Assembly: GCF_034092465.1 (NCBI RefSeq)
Contig: NZ_CP139303.1
Span: 1,392,865 to 1,456,864, forward strand
Source of the DNA: Prochlorococcus sp. MIT 1223
GTDB lineage: Bacteria; Cyanobacteriota; Cyanobacteriia; PCC-6307; Cyanobiaceae
DNA length: 64,000 nt
Direction of reading: 5' to 3'
Each line of letters starts with the position of its first letter. Positions within the stretch are counted from its first letter, which is position 1. Positions 1 to 10,545 of the stretch are shown here, piece by piece. The translations under genes were made by a program, and so were the position numbers. Under the pieces are notes generated by a model. The model saw nothing but the letters and a program-made list of their open reading frames with translations, was not told the DNA's origin and did no database searches.

Positions 1-111
1 GTTTCCTCCTACTATCGTTCTATATTTCGATCTATCGGAAGAGTTTATAGATGTCATGATGGAACTACTCTCCCTTAATTGAATTCTTTTCTTTTGTAGA
101 GGAATTATTAA

Positions 112-1077
112 ATGACTAAAAAGATAGATGTTTCTGTAGTTGTTCCAATATTTAATGAAGAGGAGAGCTTGCCTGGATTGGTAGAACAAATCGTTCAAGT
201 CATGCGTTCTAATGGCGAGACTTTTGAATTGGTATTAGTTAATGATGGGTCTACAGATAAAAGTGCTGATGTTTTATTCAATTTAAGTTTACAAGTCCCT
301 GAAGTTTTATGCGTTTTACTTAGAAAGAATTATGGACAAACTGCAGCTATGGCAGCAGGGTTTGATATTTCTAAAGGAGATGTGATTGTTACTCTTGATG
401 GGGATTTGCAGAATGATCCTGCTGATATCCCTTCGCTAGTGAAACGACTTAGAGAAGGTTTTGATTTGGTCAGTGGTTGGCGTTATCGACGAAAAGACGC
501 AGAAATTACTAGGAAACTTCCTTCTCGTATCGCTAATCGCTTGATTGGTGCAGTTACAGGAGTTCGATTAAATGATTATGGCTGTTCTTTGAAAGCATAT
601 CGCCGGGACGTCTTGGCTGATATAAGACCATATGGAGAATTGCATAGACTATTACCCGTTTTGGCAAATATTGAAGGTGCAAAGATTACTGAAATTAGGG
701 TAAATCATAGATCTAGGAAATATGGTAAAAGCAAATATGGCATTGATAGAACTTTTCGCGTATTGATGGATTTATTAACTGTTTGGTTTATGAATCGCTT
801 TCTAACAAGACCAATGTATGTATTTGGATTTGGTGGAATTGTTGCAATTTTTGCTAGTTTTTCAACAAGTATATATCTTTTGATTCTTAAAATAATGGGT
901 CAAGATATTGGCAACAGGCCTTTACTGACATTTTCATTAGTTCTTGGTATCGCTGGTGTGCAACTTTTTTGCTTTGGTTTATTAGGAGAGCTACAGATAC
1001 GTACTTATCATGAAAGTCAAGGAAGACCTATTTATCGCATTAGAAATATATTTAGGGGTAAAGATTCCTTGGATTGA
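112..1077 (+). CDS. GT2 family glycosyltransferase with two C-terminal membrane helices (GtrB/DPM1-like)
   Basis: Probable polyprenyl-phosphate sugar transferase of 321 aa at the inner face of a membrane. The N-terminal GT-A domain shows VVPIFNEEESLP (about 10-21), VNDGSTD (about 43-49) and the metal-binding LDGDLQNDP around residues 95-103 (DxD at 96-98). Two hydrophobic helices lie near residues 234-262 and 268-293, as in the bactoprenol glucosyltransferase/dolichol-phosphate mannosyltransferase class. The ATG follows a purine-rich AGAGGA about 9 bases upstream. The 3' end overlaps the convergent downstream gene by 46 bases. The family is clear; the sugar and acceptor are not. Confidence 0.85.
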   Translation: MTKKIDVSVVVPIFNEEESLPGLVEQIVQVMRSNGETFELVLVNDGSTDKSADVLFNLSLQVPEVLCVLLRKNYGQTAAMAAGFDISKGDVIVTLDGDLQNDPADIPSLVKRLREGFDLVSGWRYRRKDAEITRKLPSRIANRLIGAVTGVRLNDYGCSLKAYRRDVLADIRPYGELHRLLPVLANIEGAKITEIRVNHRSRKYGKSKYGIDRTFRVLMDLLTVWFMNRFLTRPMYVFGFGGIVAIFASFSTSIYLLILKIMGQDIGNRPLLTFSLVLGIAGVQLFCFGLLGELQIRTYHESQGRPIYRIRNIFRGKDSLD

Positions 1078-1499
1078 TTATCTTTTTTTATTGAACACTT
1101 TTTAAACTTATGAATACCCTTTGCCGCTAACACAACTATCTCACTCTCGGAATCTCGTAGTCCTTGTCTAAGGATTGATAGTACACAAGGATCACCCCAT
1201 TCATTTGCAACTGCAACGGCATAGATCCTATCTTCAGGGTTTGATTTAATTAATTTGAAGAGTCTTTTTCGAAGGCTTATCTTTTCAAAACTTGTTTCAG
1301 GACGATTCCATATAATTTTATGATTTTCATAATTAGTGGATGATCTTTTTTCTTGAATCAAACTTATTTCTGGTAAACCATTTGCTGCATAAGGCTTTTT
1401 CGAGTAAAGACCATGAATAGTTTTCTTTGATTTTTTACCAATCCCCCAAATTACTAAAGCTAGAATGAAAGCAATTCCACCTGCGAAAAGTTGATTCAT
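1032..1499 (-). CDS. Hypothetical membrane-anchored protein with a HEAT-like repeat
   Basis: A 155-aa protein. Residues about 4-20 form one hydrophobic N-terminal helix, followed by a basic stretch, so it is probably a single-pass anchor. Residues about 85-130 (YAVAVANEWGDPCVLSILRQ and onward) look like one HEAT/armadillo-type helical pair. No catalytic motif is visible. Its last 15 codons run antisense through the end of the convergent glycosyltransferase gene, so either the C-terminus is truly constrained by two genes or the stop lies later than in relatives. Function unknown. Confidence 0.6.
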   Translation of the reverse strand: MNQLFAGGIAFILALVIWGIGKKSKKTIHGLYSKKPYAANGLPEISLIQEKRSSTNYENHKIIWNRPETSFEKISLRKRLFKLIKSNPEDRIYAVAVANEWGDPCVLSILRQGLRDSESEIVVLAAKGIHKFKKCSIKKDNQSKESLPLNIFLMR

Positions 1500-1628
1500 G
1501 AATCAAATATAGGCTTTAAGGACATTTTAGACCCTTGAAAATCAATATTGGATTGAACTTTTATGTCACCAATGAGAATTAAAGATATTCAAACTTTAGA
1601 CTATTCAAGAACCTAGTGAGATATCTAA

Positions 1629-1748
1629 ATGACTAGTGACTTTGCAGTAAATTTCTTGCCGCAAATTTTTGTTCCACTTATTGGGATTATGGCACCTGCT
1701 GTGTTCATAGTTCTTATAGGTCGTTACATTACAGCGTCTGCTGAATAA
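1629..1748 (+). CDS. psaI: Photosystem I reaction centre subunit VIII (PsaI)
   Basis: A 39-residue single-helix thylakoid protein that binds next to PsaL and helps stabilise it in photosystem I trimers. The ATG at 1629 opens MTSDFAVNFLPQIFVP, followed by a hydrophobic helix (about 15-33) and the short tail RYITASAE. The length and the helix between an acidic start and a polar tail fit PsaI. It lies 39 bases upstream of psaL on the same strand, the usual cyanobacterial pairing. Too short for routine gene finding, but the context makes the call firm. Confidence 0.88.
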   Translation: MTSDFAVNFLPQIFVPLIGIMAPAVFIVLIGRYITASAE

Positions 1749-1787
1749 ATTCTTTTTTAAGTGAATTAAACCAGTCTTTCTATTCCC

Positions 1788-2315
1788 ATGCCTGAAAACA
1801 AAGAAACTATGTCTGAGCAGTGGGCTGTAAAAACAGTCTCTGACCCTTTTGCTGGAAACCTCGCTACTCCTGTCAATTCAGGTTGGTTTACCAAATGGTT
1901 TATTAATAATCTTCCTTTTTATAGGGAAGGCCTCTCTCCTAATTTCCGCGGTCTAGAAGTGGGCGCAGCTTTTGGATATTTGCTTTATGGTCCATTTTTT
2001 ATGACAGGACCTCTTCGTAATTCAGACTTCGCATTGACTGCTGGTTTGCTTGGATCTGTTGGAGCTGTTCATATACTTACTGCTTTATTTGTTTTATATA
2101 ACTCTCCTGGTAAAGCCCCTAATATTCAACCTGCAGATGCAACGGTAAACAATCCTCCAAAAGATTTATTTACGAAAGAAGGCTGGTCAGATTTCGCTAG
2201 TGGTTTTTGGTTAGGAGGATGCGGAGGCGCAGTTTTTGCTTGGCTATTAATGGGTACTTTGCACTTGGATACTTTATTACCTCTTGTTAGGGAATATCAT
2301 TTATTTGGAGCTTAG
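1788..2315 (+). CDS. psaL: Photosystem I reaction centre subunit XI (PsaL)
   Basis: PsaL (175 aa) forms the trimerisation interface of photosystem I and carries chlorophyll and carotenoid ligands. A soluble N-terminus is followed by three hydrophobic helices, about 60-80 ([20 protein letters not shown]), 82-105 and 138-160 ([20 protein letters not shown]). The ending [10 protein letters not shown] is typical of picocyanobacterial PsaL. psaI is directly upstream, and a terminator-like hairpin follows at about 2351. The final 46 or so codons are repeated almost exactly 247 bases downstream. Confidence 0.97.
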   Translation: MPENKETMSEQWAVKTVSDPFAGNLATPVNSGWFTKWFINNLPFYREGLSPNFRGLEVGAAFGYLLYGPFFMTGPLRNSDFALTAGLLGSVGAVHILTALFVLYNSPGKAPNIQPADATVNNPPKDLFTKEGWSDFASGFWLGGCGGAVFAWLLMGTLHLDTLLPLVREYHLFGA

Positions 2316-2350
2316 ATTTTTTTAGAAAATATCAAAATCTAATTAATTTT

Positions 2351-2381
2351 TTCCCCTAGTATTATTATTGGGGGAATTTTT
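2351..2381 (+). terminator. Rho-independent-type terminator after psaL
   Basis: TTCCCC (2351-2356) and GGGGAA (2371-2376) form a 6-bp stem around a 14-base A/T-rich loop, followed by a run of T at 2377-2380. It lies 35 bases after the psaL stop and just before the psaL fragment copy, so that copy is probably not well transcribed with psaI-psaL. Confidence 0.6.
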
Positions 2382-2396
2382 ATTGATTCAAATAAG

Positions 2397-2567
2397 CAAT
2401 CCCCCAACAGATTCACTGACGAAAGAAGGTTGGTCAGATTTCGCTAGTGGTTTTTGGTTAGGAGGATGCGGAGGCGCAGTTTTTGCTTGGCTATTAATGG
2501 GTACTTTGCACTTGGATACTTTATTACCTCTTGTTAGGGAATATCATTTATTTGGAGCTTAGATTTT
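2397..2567 (+). pseudogene. psaL: Duplicated 3' fragment of psaL
   Basis: This stretch repeats the last 46 or so codons of psaL, including the stop at 2560-2562, at a constant offset of 247 bases. By hand alignment about six substitutions fall in its first 36 bases. From about 2431 to the stop and a few bases beyond it is identical to the parent, synonymous sites included. Only the third helix and C-terminus are encoded. A TTG-initiated frame from 2368 could give 64 residues, but there is no good start and a terminator sits just upstream. Best read as a partial tandem duplication or gene-conversion product, not a working subunit. Confidence 0.85.
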
Positions 2568-2649
2568 TCATTCCTTCAATTAATTTTCAATTACCAAGAA
2601 GTTGACTTTTCATTTTAAGAACTTATTAAACCATGCTCAAATCATTATT

Positions 2650-2701
2650 AAAGAAATAAAAAAGCGCCTTTAAATAGATAAAGACGCTCTTTTATTTCTT
2701 T
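2650..2701. terminator. Bidirectional hairpin terminator between psaL and psaB
   Basis: A long imperfect inverted repeat: AAAGAAATAAAA plus AGCG on the left pairs with CGCT plus TTTTATTTCTTT on the right, with a CTTT/AAAG inner stem. The A-rich left arm and T-rich right arm give a U-tract on either strand. It therefore fits both the rightward psaI-psaL region and the leftward psaA-psaB mRNA, whose stop is 15 bases to the right. Confidence 0.75.
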
Positions 2702-2715
2702 ATTAGATATAGCTG

Positions 2716-4944
2716 CTAGCCAAACTTACCAGAGGTTGACGCAACTACAAATGCTCCAAAGGTTACAAAATTACCAACAGTAAAATGAGATAATCCAACT
2801 AATCTTGCCTGAACAATTGATAAAGCTACTGGCTTATCTCTCCAACCAACAAGATTGGCAATTGGAGTTCTTTGATGTGCCCAAACAAGGGTTTCAATCA
2901 GTTCTTGCCAGTAACCTCTCCATGAAATTAGGAACATAAAACCTGTCGCCCAAATTAGGTGACCAAACAAGAACATCCATGCCCAAGGAGATAAAGCATT
3001 GACTCCAAAAGGATTGTATCCATTTATAAGCTGAGCACTATTTAGCCACAGATAATCTCTAAACCAACCCATTAAGTAAGTTGCTGACTCGTTGAATTGA
3101 GCTACGTTACCTTGCCAAATGGCTAGATGTTTCCAATGCCAGTAGAAAGTTATCCAAGCAATTGTATTTAAAGCCCAGAACATAGCGAGATAAGTGGCAT
3201 CCCAAGCAGAACTATCACATGTACCTCCTCTTCCAGGGCCATCACATGGGAATGCATAACCAAAGTCCTTTTTATCAGGTATTAACTTGGAACCTCTTGC
3301 ATCAAGTGCGCCTTTTATGAGAATTAATGCAGTTGTATGAAGTCCAAGAGCAATTGCGTGATGTACTAGAAAGTCAGCAGGCCCTATAGGTAGGAAATTA
3401 GTTAAGGCATCAGGCCTATTGATCATATCCAACCAATAGTGATTTCCTGGCATTGAACTGGATGCAATTGTTGCTGAACTTGCTGAATTAGAAAGCAATG
3501 CATTAAATCCATACATTACTTTTCCACTTGCTGCTTGAGCAAACTGAGCAAAAACTGGTTCAACCAGAATTTGTTTTTCAGGATTGCCAAATGCAACTAC
3601 AACGTCGTTATGCACATAAATTCCAAGAGTGTGGAATCCTAGAAGCATTGTTACCCAGCTCAAATGACTTATCAGAGCTTCCTTTGTTCCTAATACTCTT
3701 GCTAATACGTTATCTCTATTTAGTTCAGGGTCATAATCTCGGACAAAAAATATTGCTCCATGTGAGAATGCTCCAACCATTAGGAACATCGCTATGTATT
3801 GATGATGTGTATATAACGCAGCCTGGGTTGAATAATCCCTAGATAGGAAAGCATATGCAGGAAGCGCATCCATATGTTGAGCAACTAAACTGCAAGCAAC
3901 ACCTAATGCCGCTAGAGCTAGTCCAAGTTGAAAGTGAAGTGAATTATTAACTGTTTCATAAATACCATTATGATTAATTCCAAAATATCCTCTATGAGGA
4001 TCTTTGGGGTGACTAGTGTTATGAGCTTCTGTGATCTCCTTTAGAGTGTGACCTATGCCAAACGTATTTCTATACATATGGCCAGCAATAATAAAAACAA
4101 CACCTATTGCTATGTGGTGATGAGCTATATCAGTTAGCCAAAGAGATTCACTTTGGGGATGTAGTCCACCTAAAAAAGTAAAAATCGCAGTTCCAGCACC
4201 TTGAGAGGTTCCGAAAACAGCATCTATAGAATCTGGGTTTTGCGCATATGCTCCCCAATTACCTGTAAAGAATGGCGCTAAACCTGCTGGGTGAGGAAGT
4301 ACTGTTAACCAATTGTCCCAACCAACATGCTGTCCTCGGGATTCGGGAATAGCCACATGAACTAGGTGGCCTGTCCAAGCAATACTACTAAATCCAAAAA
4401 GAACAGCTAGATGATGATTAAGCTGGGCTTCTGCATTCTTAAACCAAGCTAGAGAAGGCCTGAACTTTGGTTGTAAATGTAACCAACCAGCAAACAACAT
4501 CCAGCAAACCAAAGTGATCATAAAAATCGACCCTTGGAAAAGCTGCTCATTTGTACGCATTCCAATTGTGTACCACCAGTGGTACAAGCCTGAATAAGCA
4601 ACATTGACTGGTCCTGTTGCACCAGCTTGAGTTAAAGCATCAGTTAAACCTTGCCCAAAGTGAGGGTCCCATATTGCATGCGCTATGGGACGAATATGAG
4701 TTGGGTCAGTAACCCATTGCTGATAGTTACCCTGCCAAGCAATATGAAACAGATTACCTGCAACCCATAAACCAATAATTGCAAGATGACCGAAATGGGT
4801 TGCAAAAAGCTTTTGATAAAGCCTTTCTTCGGTCATTCCATCATGACTTTCGAAGTCATGTGCTGTCGCAATCCCGTACCAAATTCTACGGGTTGTAGGG
4901 TCTTGAGCTAGACCCTGACTGAACGAGGGAAATTTCGTTGCCAT
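2716..4944 (-). CDS. psaB: Photosystem I P700 apoprotein A2 (PsaB)
   Basis: Core thylakoid subunit of photosystem I, 742 aa. With PsaA it binds P700, A0, A1 and the shared FX [4Fe-4S] cluster. It begins [20 protein letters not shown] and has about eleven hydrophobic helices rich in His ligands. The FX loop [12 protein letters not shown] lies around residues 553-564 and supplies two of the four cluster cysteines. The C-terminus ends STSGKFG. It lies 25 bases downstream of psaA on the same strand, so the pair is almost certainly one mRNA. Full length, with no disruption seen. Confidence 0.99.
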   Translation of the reverse strand: MATKFPSFSQGLAQDPTTRRIWYGIATAHDFESHDGMTEERLYQKLFATHFGHLAIIGLWVAGNLFHIAWQGNYQQWVTDPTHIRPIAHAIWDPHFGQGLTDALTQAGATGPVNVAYSGLYHWWYTIGMRTNEQLFQGSIFMITLVCWMLFAGWLHLQPKFRPSLAWFKNAEAQLNHHLAVLFGFSSIAWTGHLVHVAIPESRGQHVGWDNWLTVLPHPAGLAPFFTGNWGAYAQNPDSIDAVFGTSQGAGTAIFTFLGGLHPQSESLWLTDIAHHHIAIGVVFIIAGHMYRNTFGIGHTLKEITEAHNTSHPKDPHRGYFGINHNGIYETVNNSLHFQLGLALAALGVACSLVAQHMDALPAYAFLSRDYSTQAALYTHHQYIAMFLMVGAFSHGAIFFVRDYDPELNRDNVLARVLGTKEALISHLSWVTMLLGFHTLGIYVHNDVVVAFGNPEKQILVEPVFAQFAQAASGKVMYGFNALLSNSASSATIASSSMPGNHYWLDMINRPDALTNFLPIGPADFLVHHAIALGLHTTALILIKGALDARGSKLIPDKKDFGYAFPCDGPGRGGTCDSSAWDATYLAMFWALNTIAWITFYWHWKHLAIWQGNVAQFNESATYLMGWFRDYLWLNSAQLINGYNPFGVNALSPWAWMFLFGHLIWATGFMFLISWRGYWQELIETLVWAHQRTPIANLVGWRDKPVALSIVQARLVGLSHFTVGNFVTFGAFVVASTSGKFG

Positions 4945-4969
4945 TGAAGGAAAAAATCAGTAAGAGGGT

Positions 4970-7276
4970 TTAGCCCAGCCCTATTAGGCGAGCGTGGAAG
5001 AATGCCCAAGTCGTGGCTATGCCCCCAACTAGGAAGTGTGTAACTCCTACGGCACGTCCTTGAGTAATTGATAGTGCCCTGGGTTGAATAGTAGGAGCTA
5101 ATTTCAACTTATTATGAGCCCAAATAATAGACTCGAACAATTCTTGCCAGTAGCCTCTGCCGCTAAATAAGAACATTAGACTGAAGGCCCAAATAAAGTG
5201 AGCTCCTAAGAACATCAAGCCATACATGCTTATAGGTTGACCATAGCTGGTCAGAACTTGTGATGCTTGCGCCCAAAGGAAATCCCTTAGCCAACCATTA
5301 ATTGTTATTGAGCTTTGAGCAAAATTACCACCAGTTAGTCCCCAGACATCACTTTGCATTTTCCAAGAAAAATGGAAGATAACAACTGAAAGCCCGTTAT
5401 ACATCCAGAATAATCCAAGGAAAACATGATCCCAAGAGGAAACCTGACATGTTCCGCCTCTACCAGGGCCATCACATGGGAATCTGAATCCTAATAAAGC
5501 TTTATCTGGAATCAAGCGAGAGCTTCTTGAGAATAAAACACCTTTAAGAAGTATTAGCAAAGTTACGTGGATAGTGAATGCATGAATGTGATGAATCATG
5601 AAATCAGCTGTTCCTAAGGGAATAGGAGCAATAGCGATTTTCTCTCCTATTTGAATAACACTTCCATTGAAAACTTCGCTAACAGCGCCATTCTGTAATT
5701 GAACTTGTGTACCAGCGAGAGTGGTTGATCCTGATGCTGAAGCATGAATGTTTTGTATCCATTGAGCAAATACAGGTTGAAGTTGAATTGCCTTATCACT
5801 AAACATGTCTTGAGGACGTCCTAAAGCCCTCATTACGTCGTTGTGAATATATAGCCCGAAGCTGTGAAAGCCAAGGAACATACAAGCCCAATTTAAATGG
5901 CTAATTAATGCGTCACGAGCTTTGAGGATTCTGTCTAGAACGTTATCTATATGTTTTGCAGGGTCATAATCTCTAATCATTGCAATTGCTGAATGAGCAG
6001 CAGCGCCACATATAAATAATCCACCTATCCACATGTGATGAGTGAACAGTCCTAAAACAGTTGGATAATCAGTAGCAAGATAAGGATATGGAGGCATCGC
6101 ATACATATGATGCGAGATGATAATGCTTAAAGAGCCAATCATTGCAAGGTTTATTCCAAGCTGTGCATGCCAGCTATTTGCTAAAAAGTCATAAATTCCT
6201 TCATGACCTTTAGGTGCTGGGAAAAGGATTGGATCTCCATTGTGGCTATCAAGTATTTCTTTTAGAGAGCTTCCTATTCCGTAACTTGTTCTATATAAAT
6301 GTCCACCGATTACTGCGACTACTCCAAAAGCCAAATGGTGGTGAGAGATATCAGTCATCCATAAGCTTCCAGTCACAGGACTTAAACCACCTTTAAAAGT
6401 TAGGAAGTCAGTAAAAGCCCACCAATTAAGATTAAAGAAATTTTCTACTGTTCTCCCGGCTAATCCTGGAAAGATTTGACTGACTAATGCTGGGTTACAG
6501 AGCTCATGAGGTAAAGGTAAGTCTGAAACTGAGGCAATAGGAGTTCCATTTAAAATCAAAGGATTTCCAGCATCAATAGCATCTAATAGTGCAGCAGTAG
6601 GAGCGCCTATATGAATGCAATGACCAGCCCAAGCGATTGAGCCTAGTCCTACAAGTCCTGCAATATGGTGATTGAGCATTGATTCAAGATTCCTGAACCA
6701 ATCAAGCTTTGGAGCTGCTTTGTGATAGTGATAAATCCCACCATGCAGCATTATTGCTGCCATCAAAAGAGCTCCAATGGCTAAAGCCATCAATTCTGTT
6801 TCGTTGGTGACACCCCACCCTCTCCACATTTGGAAAATTCCTGAAGTGATTTGAATGCCGTGGTAATTACCACCTAAATCAGCATTCAACATCTCTTGAC
6901 CAACAATTGGCCAAACGACTTGTGCGCCAGGTTTTACATGGGTTGGGTCAGCCAGCCAGCCAGAATAATTTGAAAAGCGTGCGCCATGGAAAAACGCGGC
7001 ACTCATCCAAATAAAAATGACTGCAAGGTGCCCGAAATGGGCAGAGAAAATCTTTCTACTGGTTTCCTCTAAATCTCCGATATGGGTATCGAAGTCATGT
7101 GCATCGGCGTGGAGATTCCAAATCCAGGTTGTGGTTTTGGGGCCTTTAGAAAGCTTGCTAGACCAAAATCCAGGTTTGTCTAATTTTCCAAAGTCAATTG
7201 GCTTTGGATCAGACTCGACTGGTTGATCGAGCATGGGCTTACTTTTTTCGCCACGTTCAGGTGGGCTAATGGTCAT
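4970..7276 (-). CDS. psaA: Photosystem I P700 apoprotein A1 (PsaA)
   Basis: Partner of PsaB in the photosystem I heterodimer, 768 aa with the start chosen here. The frame stays open upstream to 7405, but the ATG at 7276 ([16 protein letters not shown]) matches the usual PsaA start; the extra 43 codons upstream look like leader. [12 protein letters not shown] around residues 586-597 gives the other two FX cysteines. A segment near residues 530-570 ([20 protein letters not shown]) is the kind of lumenal loop that varies among picocyanobacteria. Cotranscribed with psaB; the upstream gap of about 470 bases should hold its promoters. Confidence 0.98.
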   Translation of the reverse strand: MTISPPERGEKSKPMLDQPVESDPKPIDFGKLDKPGFWSSKLSKGPKTTTWIWNLHADAHDFDTHIGDLEETSRKIFSAHFGHLAVIFIWMSAAFFHGARFSNYSGWLADPTHVKPGAQVVWPIVGQEMLNADLGGNYHGIQITSGIFQMWRGWGVTNETELMALAIGALLMAAIMLHGGIYHYHKAAPKLDWFRNLESMLNHHIAGLVGLGSIAWAGHCIHIGAPTAALLDAIDAGNPLILNGTPIASVSDLPLPHELCNPALVSQIFPGLAGRTVENFFNLNWWAFTDFLTFKGGLSPVTGSLWMTDISHHHLAFGVVAVIGGHLYRTSYGIGSSLKEILDSHNGDPILFPAPKGHEGIYDFLANSWHAQLGINLAMIGSLSIIISHHMYAMPPYPYLATDYPTVLGLFTHHMWIGGLFICGAAAHSAIAMIRDYDPAKHIDNVLDRILKARDALISHLNWACMFLGFHSFGLYIHNDVMRALGRPQDMFSDKAIQLQPVFAQWIQNIHASASGSTTLAGTQVQLQNGAVSEVFNGSVIQIGEKIAIAPIPLGTADFMIHHIHAFTIHVTLLILLKGVLFSRSSRLIPDKALLGFRFPCDGPGRGGTCQVSSWDHVFLGLFWMYNGLSVVIFHFSWKMQSDVWGLTGGNFAQSSITINGWLRDFLWAQASQVLTSYGQPISMYGLMFLGAHFIWAFSLMFLFSGRGYWQELFESIIWAHNKLKLAPTIQPRALSITQGRAVGVTHFLVGGIATTWAFFHARLIGLG

Positions 7277-7748
7277 CGAGTGATTCCTTGAGGAATGTGA
7301 TCGAGGTGGGTTCTCACCACTAATAGATCCGTAAGTGCAAGCATAGAGCCGAGAAGCAGTTACTACGGCAGCATGTAACAAATGTTCTATACCCTGATTC
7401 CTCATGGGAATCGTTATGATCGCTAGATTTTCTAAAATAACGAGAATTTAGCGATTAAATCCCAAAGGGATTTATAGGGAAGGGAAATAGATCAATATTT
7501 GTTTTTTTATCATAAACAACTTCGTATCTCTATTATGAAAATAAAAACAATCCTGTAAAGCTTGTTCTTATTGATAGCTTGCTCTTGTAAAGAATTCTTC
7601 TTCCTAATTGAAAAAAAGCTTTCAAGGCCTTTTGATCTTTTCAAACAGATGCTGATTAGAAGAAAAAGATGCTACTAATCATTGTTTGGTTTTAATCATT
7701 CTCTACAAGCATTTTTTTTATATAGAGCTAAATTTAATTAATTTTTGA
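7277..7748. promoter_or_regulatory. psaA upstream region with two inverted repeats
   Basis: A gene-free stretch of about 470 bases between divergent psaA and the cobalamin fusion gene. Two inverted repeats stand out: ATCGCTA (7419-7425) with TAGCGAT (7449-7455), and TAAATCCC/GGGATTTA around an AAA loop (7456-7474). The two nearly abut and lie about 143-198 bases upstream of the psaA ATG. They could be leader structure or a binding site for a dimeric regulator. I did not find a convincing HLR1 (RpaB) repeat. The rest is A/T-rich with no visible gene. Confidence 0.45.
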
Positions 7749-9603
7749 ATGTTTAGCTTCTCTGAAAAAAAATCACTCTTCTTCTTCTGAATTCAGTATT
7801 GCAATAGGTCTTGCTCCCGGAGCTTTATCAGCGCTTCGAAGACTTAAGGAACGCAATTATGCTGATAAATTGGCTCTGACCCCTTATGCAGCTTTACATG
7901 TTGATTCATCTTTAGATGGATTCCTCATAAAGCCGGCACGAGAAATAGTCGATTTATATTGGACTAATTGCAGATGTTTATTTTTTATTGGAGCACTTGG
8001 TGCAGCTGTTAGATTAATAGGACCTTTTTTAAAAAGTAAAGATACAGATCCTGCGGTATTGGTTCTTGATGGGAAACTAGAAACAATAGTTCCACTTGTA
8101 GGGGGTCACCTTGGTGGTGCCGATCAAATTGCTAATGAATTATCTGCGGAATTTAATGGGATAGCAGTTTTCACTTCAGATACAAAAACTCAAGAACGAA
8201 TTCCAATAGATAGTTTTGGATTTTATTGGGGCTGGGATCGTTCAGGTAATAGTAAAGATTGGAATCAATTAATGATTAATCAATCCTGTGGTCAGTCAAT
8301 TGCCTTGAATCAGTTCTCAGGTACAACTTTATGGAAAGATTCCGAGTTGTTTACGAAGAACTTTATTCAAAAGAACAATAAGACTTCAGAGAAAATATCA
8401 GATTTGAATGTTGGTTTTAAACTAGGAAAGGGATGTTGGTGGCATACACATAATCTTTGGATAGGGATTGGATGCGAACGTGAAACTAGTGAAAACTTGA
8501 TTAGTAGAGCAATAAATGAGTCTTTTGAGAAAACAGGCTTGGCTAAAAAATCTATAGCAGGAGTATCGTCTATTGATTTGAAAAGAAATGAGCCAGGCAT
8601 CATTTCTTTGATTGATAAAAACTCTTGGCATCCGAGATTTTATGACTCAGAAACTCTTTCCAGAATTTCTGTTCCAAATCCTTCTAAAGTCGTTGCTCAA
8701 GAAATTGGTTCTCCTTCAGTAGCAGAAGCTTCTGCGTTATTAGCGGCAGGTGAAGGAGCAGAGTTGTTACTTGAGAAAAATATTTTCCGGGCAAACTCAG
8801 ATGAACGTGGTGCTGTAACTATTGCAATTGCAAAGTCTGTTAATTCATTTGCTCCACAGAGAGGAGAATTACATCTGATTGGAAGTGGTCCTGGGGATAT
8901 TTCTTTCCTTACGAATGATGCTCGTATGGCTTTGTCAAGATGCGTCATTTGGATTGGATATGGGCTTTATTTAGACCTTTTGGAACCCTTGAGAAGGAAA
9001 GACCAAGTTCGCATAGATAGTTCAATTAATTTTGAGCATGATCGTTGTCAGAAAGCCTTGCAATTAGCTCAACAAGGCATTCATGTAGCTCTGATCTCGT
9101 CAGGGGAAAGCGGAATTTATGGGATGGCAGGCTTGGCGTTAGAACTTTGGTTAGAGCAAAAGAATAATGAGCGTCCATGCTTTGAAGTCCATCCTGGAAT
9201 CAGTGCCTTTCAAGTAGCAGCGGCAAAGAATGGTGCCCCACTTATGAGTGATTTCTGCTCTATAAGTTTAAGTGATCTTTTGACGCCTTGGTCGCAGATC
9301 GAGGCACGTCTGAAATCTGCCGCTGAAGGTGATTTTGTCTTGGCTATTTATAACCCGCGATCTAAAGAACGTAATTGGCAGTTAAAACGTGCAATAGAAA
9401 TTTTACTTGAACATCGTTTACCTAATACTCCTGTGTCTATTTCTCGCCAGCTCTGTAGAACAGGAGAAAAAAATGATCTTTATAGGCTCGATTGTGTACC
9501 GCTTGAAAAAGTCGATATGCTTAGTGTATTGATAGTAGGGAATAGCAAGAGTTTCTTGAAGGACGATCATTTCGTAACTCCTCGAGGTTATTCATTTTGT
9601 TGA
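7749..9603 (+). CDS. cobJ: Cobalamin biosynthesis fusion: CbiG domain plus precorrin-3B C17-methyltransferase (CobJ/CbiH)
   Basis: An N-terminal CbiG part (ring-opening of cobalt-precorrin-5A) is followed, from about codon 335 of the long frame, by a SAM-dependent tetrapyrrole methylase (GELHLIGSGPGD, then GYGLYLDLL and SSGESGIYGM). These act in corrin ring contraction. The open frame with a recognisable start begins at TTG 7870. However, the frame-1 residues before it (IAIGLAPGALSALRRL, from 7801) are clearly CbiG N-terminus. The only ATG nearby (7749) lies in another frame, separated by an A8 run at 7765-7772. Removing one A would give one continuous protein, so the true start or frame is uncertain. 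Confidence 0.85.
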
Positions 9604-9675
9604 AGTTAGATAAAACTGAAGAAATGTTTGCCTTTTCTACAACGTTCCTAAAATTGTTATACACGAGGTTTTGTC

Positions 9676-10545
9676 TTGCTTAAACCCGATTGGTTGCGTG
9701 TAAAAGCCCCTCAGTATCAAAGGATTGGTGCTGTCGCTGACTTGTTAGTTGACCTTAAGTTGAATACTGTTTGCCAAGAGGCTAGTTGCCCTAATATTGG
9801 TGAGTGCTTTGCAGGTGGTACGGCAACATTTTTAATTATGGGGCCTGCTTGCACGCGTGCTTGCCCTTATTGTGATATCGCTTTTGATAGAAGTAAAAGA
9901 GAGTTGGACCCTTCTGAGCCAGATCGCCTAGGTGAAGCAGTTGCGAGAATGAGACTTCGCCATGTGGTCATAACTTCAGTAAATAGAGATGATTTAGATG
10001 ATGGAGGTGCTAGCCAATTTTTAGCTTGTATTAAGGCAGTTCGTAAGTTTTCTCCTGGGACGACTATAGAGCTGTTGATTCCTGATCTATGTGGTAATTG
10101 GGAAGCATTGAAAGTTGTTTTGGACGCTTCTCCTGAAGTCCTAAATCATAATATTGAGACAGTTCCAAGGCTTTATCGAAGAGTTAGGCCCCAAGGAATC
10201 TATGAACGCTCATTAGAACTTCTAAATCGGGTTAGAAATGGTTGGCCAAAGGTTTATACCAAATCTGGATTAATGGTTGGTTTAGGAGAAAAAGATGAAG
10301 AGATTAAAAAGGTACTTATAGACCTACGTCGGAACCAAGTTGATATTGTGACCATCGGTCAATATCTATCTCCTGGACCGAACCATCTTCCTGTTGATCG
10401 TTTTGTTACACCCGATCAATTTGACTCTTATCGTAGGGAGGGAGAAGAGCATCTTGGATTCTTGCAAGTTGTAAGCTCACCTTTGACAAGAAGTAGTTAC
10501 CATGCAGGTGAAGTCCAGAAACTAATGTCTACTCATCCTAGATAA
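9676..10545 (+). CDS. lipA: Lipoyl synthase
   Basis: Radical SAM enzyme of 289 aa that inserts two sulfurs into octanoyl-protein to make lipoyl groups. The auxiliary cluster motif [12 protein letters not shown] is near residues 33-44, the radical SAM motif CTRACPYC near 59-66, and the C-terminal RSSY around 275-278. No in-frame ATG lies between the upstream stop (9649) and the conserved [11 protein letters not shown] start, so TTG at 9676, preceded by ACGAGG, is the likely start. It follows the cobalamin fusion gene by 72 bases. All expected cysteines are present. Confidence 0.95.
   Translation: MLKPDWLRVKAPQYQRIGAVADLLVDLKLNTVCQEASCPNIGECFAGGTATFLIMGPACTRACPYCDIAFDRSKRELDPSEPDRLGEAVARMRLRHVVITSVNRDDLDDGGASQFLACIKAVRKFSPGTTIELLIPDLCGNWEALKVVLDASPEVLNHNIETVPRLYRRVRPQGIYERSLELLNRVRNGWPKVYTKSGLMVGLGEKDEEIKKVLIDLRRNQVDIVTIGQYLSPGPNHLPVDRFVTPDQFDSYRREGEEHLGFLQVVSSPLTRSSYHAGEVQKLMSTHPR

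Noticed and set aside
1-82. Possible 3' end of an upstream gene on the plus strand
   Set aside because: Two frames are open to stops at 76-78 and 80-82, and neither stretch is long or distinctive enough to choose between them or name a product.
2368-2562. A second, short working psaL gene
   Set aside because: It lacks the first two helices, has only a weak TTG start inside the terminator hairpin, and its sequence is explained by duplication of the psaL 3' end.
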